A DNA stretch of 12,273 nucleotides from Irpex lacteus (taxonomy: Eukaryota > Basidiomycota > Agaricomycetes > Polyporales > Irpicaceae): positions 1-12,273 of the forward strand of contig MQVO02000273.1 of assembly GCA_001986395.2 (NCBI GenBank), given 5' to 3'. Below the pieces are notes generated by a model. That model searched no databases and was not told the origin of the DNA. It saw only the letters and a program-made list of their open reading frames with translations. Position numbers and translations under genes: made by a program. Below, piece after piece: positions 1-7,069 of this stretch (position 1 is its first letter; each line of letters opens with the position of its first letter).

Positions 1-20
1 ACTATACCAACACCTATTCT
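1..20 (+). CDS. cox1: cox1 exon, last bases only (partial at window edge)
   Basis: From base 2 the frame reads LYQHLF, a signature of cytochrome c oxidase subunit 1 just before the helix that continues WFFGHPE. The expected continuation does not follow. The frame instead runs directly into an intron-type LAGLIDADG ORF. I place the exon end after the T at base 20 because group I introns normally follow an exonic U, and this leaves the codon for the Trp of YQHLFW split across the junction. Subunit 1 is the catalytic haem/copper core of complex IV in the inner membrane. Only about six codons are visible. No downstream cox1 exon is seen in this window, so this could be the real gene running in from the left or a duplicated exon-intron scrap. 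Confidence 0.55.
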
Positions 21-304
21 TCCAAACAATTCTATATGTTATTCCTCTAGTTATTATGCCTTCGGGTTTCCGGTTTAACGCATTTTATTCACTCTATGCA
101 AAGCGATTTCCTAACGCAGTAGCTCCAAGTCAATCATTTCTTGAATGGCTGATTGGGTTTGCTGTAGGCGATGGTAGCTTTGTAGTTAACAGCCGAGGAA
201 CTGCTGTATTCGTGATTACACAACTTACTGAAGATATTCAGGTACTTCTGAACATTATTTTTGTTTACAGGGGAGAAATAAAAGTTAATATATTAATAAA
301 TTAA
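21..304 (+). pseudogene. LAGLIDADG homing endonuclease, truncated, fused in frame to the cox1 exon
   Basis: The frame is open from base 2 without a stop, as in group I intron ORFs translated as extensions of the upstream exon; an internal ATG lies at 56. It contains the first LAGLIDADG helix as WLIGFAVGDGSF (about 168-203), preceded by the SQSFLEW lead-in typical of the LAGLIDADG_1 family. Such proteins cut intron-less alleles and can act as maturases. An intact one would have a second motif and usually more than 200 residues. Here the similarity to what I know of the family stops near LLNII (about 262), after which the frame runs through unrelated residues to a stop at 302-304. The second half is therefore missing and the product is very unlikely to be an active nuclease. 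No group I catalytic core (P, Q, R, S) could be recognised downstream. Confidence 0.8.
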
Positions 305-344
305 GAATAAATATAATAAACTGTTTGAACTATACTAATATTTC

Positions 345-375
345 TAATATGTAAGATTAAAGAATATAAATATAA
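345..375 (+). repeat. Short repeat shared with the second dpo remnant (copy 1)
   Basis: The stretch TAATATGTAAGATTAAAGAA and following bases matches 11744-11773 with a few substitutions. In the other copy this sequence begins an open frame leading into a dpo palm fragment. Nearby TTTGAACTATA (324-334) and ATTTGAACTCTTA (about 410-422) also recur around 11720-11792, in a different order. This suggests a rearranged fragment of the same source DNA. No coding frame survives here. Confidence 0.45.
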
Positions 376-486
376 TTAATTACTATTTATACAATTAAAG
401 AATATATAATTTGAACTCTTAGTTAAGGAGCGTAGCGAGTGAGTGGAACGAGGGATACTATAGATTAAAATAAACAAAAATCTTCT

Positions 487-765
487 TTTCTTAAACTCTT
501 TAGCATTAACCACAATACAACTTGTAGTATTATTACTTCTACCGAACCCTCCGTATAAACAATTTAATAATAATTTAGCAATCCATCTTTTTGCCCCTTT
601 TGACTCAGCTTTAACTTTATATAAAGTATTTACATAATCAGAGAAAATATCAACTTTCTCACAGGAGTAGCCTCCTTTAATAATAAATTGATATTCAGGA
701 ATTAAATTTTTAGCCATTTTCAACTCTTCAGAGAAATAAATAGCAGTCCATTTACCTACCTCCTT
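487..765 (-). pseudogene. dpo: Linear-plasmid DNA polymerase (family B), palm-domain fragment
   Basis: Read on the minus strand from 765, the frame gives GKWTAIYFSEEL, then a stretch with IIKGGYSCEK, then AKLLLNCLYGGFGR. The last is the family-B polymerase motif with the Kx3NxxYG spacing (Lys, Asn, Tyr and Gly all present). This matches the protein-primed polymerases of linear mitochondrial plasmids. Motif A (DxxSLYP) upstream and motif C (the DTD-type catalytic aspartates) downstream are both absent. The frame stays open to about 376, but residues after VNAKEFKK look unrelated, so the recognisable part ends near 487. A TAA sits at 768-766 and there is no convincing start; an ATG at 723 is internal to the domain. 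It lies on the same strand as the exonuclease half at 2541-3662, about 1.8 kb further on, and could be a displaced piece of that gene or of another plasmid copy. It is not functional alone. Confidence 0.8.
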
Positions 766-791
766 TTATTTAAATAAAAATAAAAATAAGG
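762..791. repeat. CCTTTT...AAAAGG-type hairpin
   Basis: CC followed by a perfect 16-bp palindrome (TTTTATTTAAATAAAA, 764-779), then an A-rich stretch ending in GG at 790-791. It belongs to a recurring spacer motif in this window (also at 866, 4365, 4604, 10364 and 11601). It lies exactly at the upstream edge of the dpo palm fragment. Confidence 0.5.
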
Positions 792-847
792 AAAGTAGCT
801 ACTTGTTCCATTAAAAAAAATAATGGTTCAATCGAAGCATTAGATAA

Positions 848-1060
848 TGGAACTCCCTCTTCTATCCTTTTTTTTTTAAAAAAAAAGGGGAAGATTTTAG
901 TTGGTTTGTAGATGAGGATGGTAAGATGATAGACTATAATAAAAAGATTAATGTTTTTGAAGCTGTACAATTATTGCACCACTTTCTAAACAAAAAGTAT
1001 GGTATATCTAAGGAAACGGTTAAAGAAATAAAATTTATATCTAATATTTTTTTATTCTAA
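848..1060 (+). pseudogene. Unidentified ORF remnant
   Basis: After a TAA at 845-847 the frame stays open to a TAA at 1058-1060. The first part crosses the T10A9 palindrome and is low complexity. From about 890 the residues look protein-like (DEDGKMIDY, then FEAVQLLHHFLNKKYG), with acidic, basic and aromatic residues unlike the surrounding AT filler. No ATG lies at the beginning; the first ATG in frame falls inside the stretch at 929. I do not recognise the family. Its position between dpo fragments makes plasmid origin plausible, but this is inference. It could also be a chance open frame. Confidence 0.3.
866..890. repeat. CC-T10-A9-GGGG palindrome
   Basis: CC, ten T, nine A, GGGG forms an almost perfect self-complementary stretch. 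It is the most compact member of the CCTTTTT...AAAAAGG family. Homopolymers of this kind are also prone to length errors in sequencing and in replication. Confidence 0.6.
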
Positions 1061-1483
1061 CAGCTGTGTAATTGTAAGACTCTATTAAAATTTTATTTAC
1101 TTTATATTTTTATACTTTACTTTGTTGAAGACTATTAAAATTATAACCTCTCTACTTAAACATTTTTTATTTTTTTATTTCTTTATTTTTATTTATTGAA
1201 TATAATAATCTAATTATAATATTTTATTTTAAGTTTTAATTTTAATATTATAAATTTAATTTATTTAATAAAAGGAATGATGTGAATATAATTGGCACTC
1301 ATATATCTAGATGTTATGTTCCGAACTCCTGAAGAACCACGGTTAAGTGTGGTGGGATCAGTAGGAACAGTAAGTAATATGACAAGGAGGTGTGGCGACC
1401 TGACGTTTAAGTACATACCAATTTTATTTTTGGGTTTATTAACCCCCTATGAACCTTTTAATAAAGCTAAATATAAATTAATT
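1061..1483. other. Spacer without a supported gene, upstream of trnI
   Basis: About 1061-1290 is simple AT-rich DNA. From 1292 to 1480 base composition becomes more mixed and a 68-codon open frame exists, but it runs into tRNA-Ile, contains a local hairpin (ACCAC...GTGGT around 1338-1355) and resembles no protein I know. The stretch TTATTTAATAAAAGGAATGA (about 1261-1280), and the bases after it, resemble a segment at about 6886-6915 upstream of cox3. This could be a shared leader or promoter element, but that is unproven. Confidence 0.4.
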
Positions 1484-1554
1484 AAGCCTATGATTTAAAG
1501 GTAGAATAATTTCTTGATAAGGAATCTGTAGAAGTTCGAATCTTCTTGGGCTTA
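1484..1554 (+). tRNA. trnI: tRNA-Ile (GAU anticodon)
   Basis: The acceptor arms AAGCCTA and TGGGCTT pair over seven base pairs including one G-T. The anticodon stem ATTTC/GGAAT encloses the loop TTGATAA, giving anticodon GAT after U33. The T arm is AGAAG-TTCGAAT-CTTCT with a classical loop, and an A discriminator follows at 1554. The D arm is short but contains AAAGGTAGA, as expected. It decodes AUU/AUC isoleucine codons. It is on the same strand as nad4 and cox3. Confidence 0.9.
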
Positions 1555-1589
1555 TTGTCTTTTTTTTTTTAATTATTCTTTTGTTTAAT

Positions 1590-1675
1590 CCCAACCCAAA
1601 AAAACTAATTATTTCATCCGCAATTATTAAAATTTAATTTAATTAAATTTTAATTAGAGCCTAGTTTTTTTGTTG
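1590..1675 (+). repeat. Double-stem element, copy A
   Basis: Outer arms AACCCAAAAAAACTA and CTAGTTTTTTTG form the basal stem. An internal perfect 14-bp inverted repeat with a one-base centre (ATTAAAATTTAATT, T, AATTAAATTTTAAT) forms a second stem. The joining sequence contains ATTTCATCCGC on the left and TTAGAGC on the right. This copy is identical over 86 bases to the reverse complement of 4168-4253, which implies recent copying or homogenisation. It lies about 35 bases after tRNA-Ile. Confidence 0.85.
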
Positions 1676-1828
1676 TTTATTAAAAAAAAAAAGGAGGGTA
1701 AAGGTAATAATGATTGTTACAGTGATAAAAATTAAATATATAATATATTGTTAGACCACTGTCTTTCCCCACTCCTCACCTACTTTTGTCTTTTTCTTAT
1801 GCCTTTTTATTTTCTTTATTTCTTTTTT

Positions 1829-1852
1829 TTTAATTAGAGCCTAGTTTTTTTG
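1829..1852 (+). repeat. Half copy (right arm only) of the double-stem element, copy G
   Basis: TTAATTAGAGCCTAGTTTTT and the following bases match the right arm of copies A and B, but no left arm or inner palindrome precedes it. Instead there is a T-rich tract. It ends about 45 bases before the GTG of the unidentified ORF at 1896. Confidence 0.7.
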
Positions 1853-1895
1853 ATTTGAAAATAATAAATTTAAATCTAAAATTATAATAATTAGA

Positions 1896-2425
1896 GTGGA
1901 TTCAAGCACTGACAATTTCAATCATAAGGATTTCCTTAATAATGAAAATATTTCTTATGGATTAACTATAAATACAGAAAATGTATTGGAATATAAATTT
2001 AATATCTTAGAATTTAGTTTAATGTTAGTTTCATATTTAAATATTAATCTCCCTGGTACTGCAGTGAAATTGAATATGTTAGCTAGATTAGTAGGAGGAT
2101 ACGAGTTAGATAAAGCACCTGCTTTATCGAATGTTTTATTTGTGTTTGAAGATTTAACTTGGGTATATTTACAAGGAATATTATCTAAAGTTAATATAAA
2201 ATTAAGTAGTGGTAGTACAAGTAAAAAAATTTACTGTCTACTGTTCAATTTTATTTAAGTAACTTCTTAAATATCTTTGGATACTCTGCTGATGAGGTAT
2301 ACCAAAGTTTTATAAGTAACAATAAAAAAAGTAATGTTATACTTTATAATCAAGACTCTGAAAGAGGATTTTTAACTAAAATGATAATAAAGTTTTTAAA
2401 TGATACTATAAATAATATAAATTAA
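1896..2425 (+). pseudogene. Unidentified ORF with a one-base frameshift
   Basis: The first part reads from a GTG at 1896 to a TAA at 2256-2258 (120 residues); no ATG is present near the start, and the frame could begin upstream in the repeat half copy. Near 2223-2229 there is a run of seven A. If one base is missing there, the reading frame continues as LLSTVQFYLSNFLNIFGYSA and onward to a TAA at 2423-2425, giving about 176 residues in all. The downstream part is protein-like and open for 55 codons or more, which argues that it belonged to the same gene. I do not recognise the family; no polymerase, endonuclease or ribosomal motif is visible. It is convergent with the minus-strand dpo exonuclease fragment, so a plasmid origin is possible. 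The frameshift could be real decay or a homopolymer sequencing error. Confidence 0.55.
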
Positions 2426-2474
2426 AACATAGAAGAATTAAAAAAAAATAAAGATATTAGAAAGAATAATCGGC

Positions 2475-2568
2475 ACTCCCCCAAAAAAACTAGTTAGAAT
2501 TATTTCATCCGCAATTATTAAAATTTAATTAAATTAAATTTTAATTAGAGCCTAGTTTTTTGGGGAGT
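2475..2568 (+). repeat. Double-stem element, copy B, abutting the dpo fragment
   Basis: ACTCCCCCAAAAAAACTAG at the left pairs with CTAGTTTTTTGGGGAGT at the right, the longest terminal stem in the family. The interior has TTAGAATTATTTCATCCGC, then the perfect 14-bp inverted repeat with a single A centre, then TTAGAGC. Its right end touches the last recognisable dpo codons (RIYKT). The element therefore either inserted into the dpo reading frame or marks the break point. Confidence 0.85.
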
Positions 2569-3662
2569 TTTATAAATTCTCATAGGTAACGCAGGAAGAG
2601 TATAAAAGAATTAATATTAACTTTAAATTTCTTATAAACAAGTTCATTAAATTTAACTAACACTTGGAACAATGATTTACAATCGATTTTACAATAAGTA
2701 AGAGCTTGATCTTTAAAGTTCCATGGTCCAGATTTATTATTATAATGTAAATCAAACAATTGTTCATAATCTGCCCTAGAAAGATCAGTAAATAATTCAT
2801 AAGCAGGGAAATCCCCGCTATAATTAATATCTGAGAAGTAAAAAGGGAAATGTGTTTTAACAGTAGGTACATTAAATGATTTACACAATCTTCTTAGGCC
2901 CATAGGTAATAATAGGAATGAATCTTTAAAGATAATAGTTCTATTATTCACTTTAAATCTGATAGCCATTAATTTACCATTAAATAATAATGGTTTAACA
3001 GTGGCTCCAGGATAATTTAATAAATGTTTAAGAAGTAAGATTTCATCAAAACCAGATAGATTATGTGCATAAGCATATTTAATACTCTTTAAATTTAATA
3101 GTTGATCTAAAAATGAAATAAACATAGTTGCTTGTGCTTCCTCTGTTATATTAGTAGCAATAGAATTAATATAGTTACCCCCAGTATAATGACCATAGTA
3201 AGCTGTAATTAGATAAGGATGATGATTACCAGAAACATTAACTGTTTCTATATCAAATGTACAAAATGTATCCAAAGCTGATATTTTTTCTTCTACTTTG
3301 TGTACTTTAAAGGGTTTAGCAGGTAATTGTTTTTCAGTTACAATTACTTCACCATCTTGAATATATAAAGTATCATGATTGATTTCTCTTCTAAAGATAT
3401 TCTGACTTAATTTTGTATCAGTGAATCTTTGATCTAGAAAACCATGATAATGTACACTATTAATATTATCTTTTTGATGAATTTCTATAGGTTGTTCCCC
3501 ATCAAAGATTTTATATATTACAGTACCATCTGAAGAATCATCCACAAATTTTACTCTCCCAAAATGATGAGGATTCATATTGGTAGAGCATATCACTGTT
3601 AATGATGGTATCCATGTTCAATTCACGGGTACAACTGTTTTCTTATGTCTTGATGACAACAT
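2541..3662 (-). CDS. dpo: Linear-plasmid DNA polymerase B, N-terminal exonuclease half (broken gene)
   Basis: This encodes the amino-terminal part of a protein-primed family-B DNA polymerase. All three 3'-5' exonuclease motifs are visible: ExoI FDIETVN, ExoII HNLSGFDE and ExoIII YCKIDCKSL. With a GTG at 3596 as residue 1, the acidic residues are D115, E117, D184 and D305. A DSFLLLP stretch typical of these enzymes lies between ExoII and ExoIII. With TGA read as Trp (code 4) the frame extends back to an ATG at 3662-3660, adding 22 residues, and forward past the TGA at 2582-2580 to a TAA at 2543-2541 inside repeat copy B. The true family sequence instead switches frame near the four-A run at 2604-2607 (plus-strand numbering): the other frame reads TLPALPMRIYKT. 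The polymerase domain is lost here. Any product would be an exonuclease fragment of doubtful use. Confidence 0.82.
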
Positions 3663-3810
3663 ATGACTAGTTAATATATTTATATTGACTTAATAGTACT
3701 TTTTTTACTATTAGATCATATGTATTTAGACTAATTAATAAATTATTTATCTTTATTATATATTATTTTATATAATATTTATTATTTAACTAGGGTAAAA
3801 CTAAAAATTA

Positions 3811-4143
3811 TGACCAGTTAATACTATCTAATATTTAAGGTGTTACACCTGGCGCCATATTACCAGATTTATTTTTAATAAATTTGTAAGTATATTTTAA
3901 AAAATATAGATAACATAAAATAAGATATATTTTACGTTCGATCACATGGTCTTTATTATTTATATAAAATTTTGCTAGACTGTCCAATTTTATAAAAACC
4001 TTTGGTTGTACATCCGTACTGTATTTACGAATTGAAACACGATTATTTACTGCAACACTTTTCCTTCAGTTTGCATTCCCAAACTCGTATACAACTTTAG
4101 ATAGTTGAGCGGATACTATTGATGCTCCGTTACCATTAGGAAT
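3811..4143 (-). pseudogene. Group II intron reverse transcriptase/maturase, N-terminal remnant
   Basis: On the minus strand from 4143 the frame is open for 102 codons to a TAA at 3837-3835 if TGA at 4068-4066 is read as Trp. It ends in IKNKSGNMAPGVTP, close to the group II intron RT signature (IKSxPGNMTPGVD) that precedes RT motif 1. After the TAA the same frame continues ILDSINWS, matching the expected TLDGI...W, and then a second TAA falls at 3810-3808. The remaining RT motifs (including YADD), the maturase X domain and the endonuclease domain are absent. It lies between the dpo exonuclease fragment and repeat copy C on the same strand as dpo. With TGA as a stop the frame would be split in two, so this gene is missed by standard-code ORF searches. 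I regard it as a decayed intron ORF detached from any recognisable intron RNA. Confidence 0.75.
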
Positions 4144-4167
4144 TTATTACCTTAGGTAATAATAAAC

Positions 4168-4253
4168 CAACAAAAAAACTAGGCTCTAATTAAAATTTAA
4201 TTAAATTAAATTTTAATAATTGCGGATGAAATAATTAGTTTTTTTGGGTTGGG
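4168..4253 (-). repeat. Double-stem element, copy C (inverted relative to A)
   Basis: It reads CAACAAAAAAACTAGGCTCT on the plus strand and ends AGTTTTTTTGGGTTGGG, the exact reverse complement of copy A over 86 bases. The neighbouring bases (GTTTATTA versus TTTATTA) are also alike. The inverted pair A/C could support recombination that flips 1676-4167, the segment holding the dpo exonuclease fragment and the RT remnant. Confidence 0.85.
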
Positions 4254-4364
4254 TAATCCTTTTTAGCCTTAGAAAAATAAATTTAAATTTAAATAAAATT
4301 TATAAAATAAGATAAAGCAATAAAAGTAATATAATATAAAAATTTTTTATCCTCAGCCTATATT

Positions 4365-4397
4365 CCTTTTTAATTATATAATATAAAAAAAAAAAGG
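4365..4397. repeat. CCTTTTT...AAAAAGG hairpin upstream of trnM
   Basis: CCTTTTTAATTATATAATAT is followed by eleven or so A and then GG. The arms pair as CCTTTTT/AAAAAGG around an AT loop. It starts 62 bases before tRNA-Met. Confidence 0.5.
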
Positions 4398-4426
4398 GGA
4401 GGATAAAGGATAAAAACAAATTTTAA

Positions 4427-4499
4427 GCTGAAATGGTTTAAATGGTTAAAACATACCACTCATGACGGTATAATAAAGGTTCAATTCCTTTTTTCGGCT
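4427..4499 (+). tRNA. trnM: tRNA-Met (CAU anticodon)
   Basis: The acceptor arms GCTGAAA and TTTCGGC pair over seven base pairs including one T-G. The D region GTTTAAATGGTTAAAAC contains the GG of the D loop, and T8 is present. The anticodon arm TACCA-CTCATGA-CGGTA has four Watson-Crick pairs and one A-C mismatch next to the loop, with anticodon CAT after T33. The variable loop is TAATA, and the T arm is AAAGG-TTCAATT-CCTTT. I cannot tell initiator from elongator; a lysidine-modified CAU tRNA-Ile is also possible in principle but less likely because a GAU tRNA-Ile is present. It precedes nad4 by 223 bases. Confidence 0.88.
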
Positions 4500-4603
4500 C
4501 TATAATTCTATATTTACTAAGTTTAAATTTAAATTTTAAGTAAATAAACTTACAAATAGCCCGTAATAGTATCTTTTTAAAAAAATAGATAATGCTAACA
4601 ACT

Positions 4604-4631
4604 CCTTTTTTATTAATTATAAATAAAAAGG
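4604..4631. repeat. CCTTTTT...AAAAAGG hairpin in the nad4 leader
   Basis: CCTTTTTTATTAATTATAAA followed by TAAAAAGG. The seven-base arms enclose an AT-only loop. It lies 92 bases before the nad4 start, in the otherwise featureless AT spacer between trnM and nad4. Confidence 0.5.
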
Positions 4632-4722
4632 GAAAAAATTAAGTCAAATAGAATTATAAGTTAAATTCAATCTTCAAGGTATCTAATTTTAATTAGATAA
4701 AATAAAAAATAAAATAAATAAA

Positions 4723-6180
4723 ATGTTACAATTATTATTATTAATACCACTACTAGGGAGTGCAATTATACTATTAATCCCAGAAAATAGTAAAGAAAAT
4801 CAAAGTACAATTAAAAATATAGCATTAAATATATCATTACTAAATTTTATAGTATCAATCTTTTTATGGGTTCAATTTAATTCAAATACAAGTGAATATC
4901 AATTTGTATATGAATTTACAAAATTGAGTTTCTGTCATTTTAATATAGGGGTAGATGGTATCTCATTATATTATGTTTTATTAACTACATTTATAACACC
5001 AATAGCTTTATTATCTAATTTTAATAATTTAAGTTCAGAAAAAAGTATTAAATTTTTCGTAATCTCATTTTTACTATTAGAAACATTTCAAATAGCACTA
5101 TTTGTAGTATTAGACTTATTTCTTTTCTATATCTTCTTTGAAAGTGTTTTACCAGTATTATTTATAATAATCATAGTATATGGATCCGGAGTAAATAGAA
5201 TAAGAAGTGCATTGTTATTTTTCTTATATACTTTAGCAGGTTCTTTATTTATGTTATTAGCAATCCTACAAATATATAGTAATTTAGGAAGTACAGATTT
5301 CACTATTATATCATTAAGTGAAATAAGTTTAGATAGTCAAAAAATATTATGGTTAGCTTTCTTTTTAGCTTTTGCTGTTAAAACTCCATTATGGCCATTT
5401 ACAGGTTGGTTATATAGAGCACACAGTGATGCACCCTTAGCAGCCTCAATCTTATTAGCAGGAACAATCTTAAAATTTGCTAGTTATGGTTATCTAAGAG
5501 TATTAATTAACTTTTTACCTGATGCTACTAATTACTTTAGTCCTTTAGTACAAACTATTGCTATAATAACTTTAATTTATGCTTCATTTGCTACTATAAT
5601 TCAGCATGATACAAAAAGTTTAATTGCTTATAGTAGTATCTGTCACATGGCTGTTGTTATTTTAGGTTTATTTTCTAATACTATTATTGGTATTGAAGGT
5701 GCTATTTTACTATCATTAGCTCATGGTTTTGTTTCTCCTGCTCTATTTATTTGTGTGGGTGGAGTAATATATGATAGATTCCATACTAGAACTATTGCAT
5801 ATATTAGAGGTTTAGCTACTTACTTTCCAGTTTTCACTATCTTATTTTTTGTATTTACTATAGCAAATACAGGTATACCTTTATCTCTAAACTTTATAGG
5901 AGAACAATTATCTTTAATGGGTATTTGGGAAAGATCACCTATTATTTCAGCTCTAGGTGCTACTGGTATAGTTTTCAGTGCTATATATAGTATCTATCTT
6001 TATAATAGAATTTCTTATGGTGTATATTCTCCACATTTAAAATCTGCAGAAGATATATCTAGAAGAGAATTTAACCTATTAATTACTCTATTAATACCTA
6101 CTGTAATTTTAGGTATACTACCAAATGTAATCTTAGATTCTATCCATTTATCAGTTTCAACTTTATTATATTATGTATAG
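4723..6180 (+). CDS. nad4: NADH dehydrogenase subunit 4
   Basis: Encodes a 485-residue core membrane subunit of respiratory complex I, one of the antiporter-like proton-pumping modules of the inner membrane. The length is normal for fungi. The sequence is hydrophobic throughout, with about 13-14 predicted helices. Family landmarks include the glutamate at about 140 in FFESVLPVLF, the LYTLAGSLFML helix, the lysine at 220 in VKTPLWPFTGWL, and the AHSDAPLAASILLAGTILK block, followed by SLAHGFVSPALF. The reading frame has no intron or frameshift. The ATG at 4723 follows AT-rich leader DNA and gives the usual short hydrophobic start (MLQLLLLIPLLGSAI). It is probably co-transcribed with trnM upstream. 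Nothing suggests loss of function. Confidence 0.97.
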   Translation: MLQLLLLIPLLGSAIILLIPENSKENQSTIKNIALNISLLNFIVSIFLWVQFNSNTSEYQFVYEFTKLSFCHFNIGVDGISLYYVLLTTFITPIALLSNFNNLSSEKSIKFFVISFLLLETFQIALFVVLDLFLFYIFFESVLPVLFIIIIVYGSGVNRIRSALLFFLYTLAGSLFMLLAILQIYSNLGSTDFTIISLSEISLDSQKILWLAFFLAFAVKTPLWPFTGWLYRAHSDAPLAASILLAGTILKFASYGYLRVLINFLPDATNYFSPLVQTIAIITLIYASFATIIQHDTKSLIAYSSICHMAVVILGLFSNTIIGIEGAILLSLAHGFVSPALFICVGGVIYDRFHTRTIAYIRGLATYFPVFTILFFVFTIANTGIPLSLNFIGEQLSLMGIWERSPIISALGATGIVFSAIYSIYLYNRISYGVYSPHLKSAEDISRREFNLLITLLIPTVILGILPNVILDSIHLSVSTLLYYV

Positions 6181-6236
6181 GTGCCCCTTACTAATATATA
6201 AATATATTATATATACCCCCGTAGTAATTATTTTTA

Positions 6237-6509
6237 TTAAAAAACTACCATTATTATTTGTAAGGCAAGGAGCATTACTCTCCATTCATTCCGCATCGGG
6301 AATTTCTAAAGGTCTTGTTTACCTGGACTTTTGGTAATAAATTTCCATCTGAAAGCTATGGTTAATAGTTCACCTTTAGAAATTGACAATCCCAATCCTA
6401 TTACTTTTTCCATTATTTGAATTACATTCCCATATTTCATTTTCTGTGCCAATTTGGAAACACATGATGAAAACAGGCTACTTGAAAAGTTGGGGTTTTT
6501 ATTAAGAAT
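6237..6509 (-). pseudogene. Unidentified decayed ORF downstream of nad4, minus strand
   Basis: From 6509 the minus frame is open for 67 codons to a TAG at 6308-6306, with an ATG at 6440-6438, and then continues in the same frame for 22 more codons to a TAA at 6239-6237. The residues are mixed and protein-like (KLAQKMKYGNVIQIMEKV, then GELLTIAFRWKF), with charged residues spaced unlike AT filler. I recognise no family. The same DNA also forms a 13-bp inverted repeat, so the apparent coding signal could be a by-product of a structured RNA or degraded intron. The repeat copy E starts 16 bases beyond its upstream edge. Confidence 0.35.
6301..6384. other. Inverted repeat enclosing smaller hairpins (RNA-like structure)
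   Basis: AATTTCTAAAGGT at 6301-6313 is perfectly complementary to ACCTTTAGAAATT at 6372-6384. The enclosed 58 bases contain TTACC/GGTAA (6319-6323 and 6333-6337) and CCAT/ATGG (6345-6348 and 6358-6361), which gives a three-way-junction outline. The DNA is more GC-balanced than its surroundings. It lies about 120 bases after the nad4 stop and could be a 3' processing or stability element or an intron remnant. Confidence 0.45.
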
Positions 6510-6524
6510 TTACTTCTCGTCCAT

Positions 6525-6582
6525 CCCCAAAAACTAGTTAGAATTAATTCATCCGGTAAAGCGACCCTCGTGTTTTTGGGGG
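6525..6582. repeat. Double-stem element family, divergent copy E
   Basis: CCCCAAAAACTAGTTAGAAT then TAATTCATCCGGTAAAGCGA and CCCTCGTGTTTTTGGGG. The terminal arms and the TTAGAATT...TTCATCCG block match copy B, but the internal AT palindrome is replaced by GTAAAGCGACCCTCG. That GC block is the reverse-complement relative of GGGTCGCGG in copy F. Confidence 0.7.
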
Positions 6583-6701
6583 GTTTGGCTGGATTGCTTC
6601 TACTGTTTCTCAATCTTATTAATTGATGTTCTACAAATCTGTTGATAGATTTGTTACTGTAGATTTCCTGATCAGTACCCCATTTTTATTCTAACTAGGG
6701 G

Positions 6702-6881
6702 ATGGGTATTATAATCGGTAACATTATCATAATTAATACACTTAATAATGCTGTACTTTTTAATAAATTATCTAGAATAGCTGTAATCATTGTGATTGTT
6801 GTTGTAAATTTTAAAATATATATTAAATTGCTTTGATCTTACTCATTAAATAATAAAGGAAAAAGGTTTAGGGTACTTTAA
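6702..6881 (+). CDS. Small hydrophobic ORF, unassigned
   Basis: ATG at 6702 to TAA at 6879-6881 gives 59 residues if the in-frame TGA after KLL is read as Trp. A central hydrophobic stretch (IAVIIVIVVV) could be a membrane segment, and the tail is basic (NNKGKRFRVL). I know no family match. Repetitive Ile/Val codons are easy to obtain by chance in AT-rich DNA, so this is weak. It is on the same strand as nad4 and cox3 and lies 189 bases before cox3. Confidence 0.2.
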
Positions 6882-7069
6882 ATTTATTAAATAAAAGGAA
6901 TGGAATAATATAATTATTCTACACTAAGCAATCAAATTAAACAGAATATGTTTATTAAGACTAATTAACTTTAATGAAATTAAGTTAAACTTTATTTTCT
7001 TATTTTATTTAAATAAAATAGGTATAGTCAATTCTTTTGATGTGAGTTTTAAATTAAAAAAAAATTAAT

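Noticed and set aside
770..970. A 66-codon minus-strand frame
   Set aside because: Mostly low-complexity Phe/Ile/Lys from the homopolymers at 866-890; antisense to a better-looking frame; no family.
1292..1498. A 68-codon plus-strand open frame
   Set aside because: It overlaps tRNA-Ile, has no recognisable features and includes a local hairpin; treated as chance.
2657..2872. A 71-codon minus-strand frame
   Set aside because: Lies within the dpo exonuclease fragment in another frame; a shadow of it.
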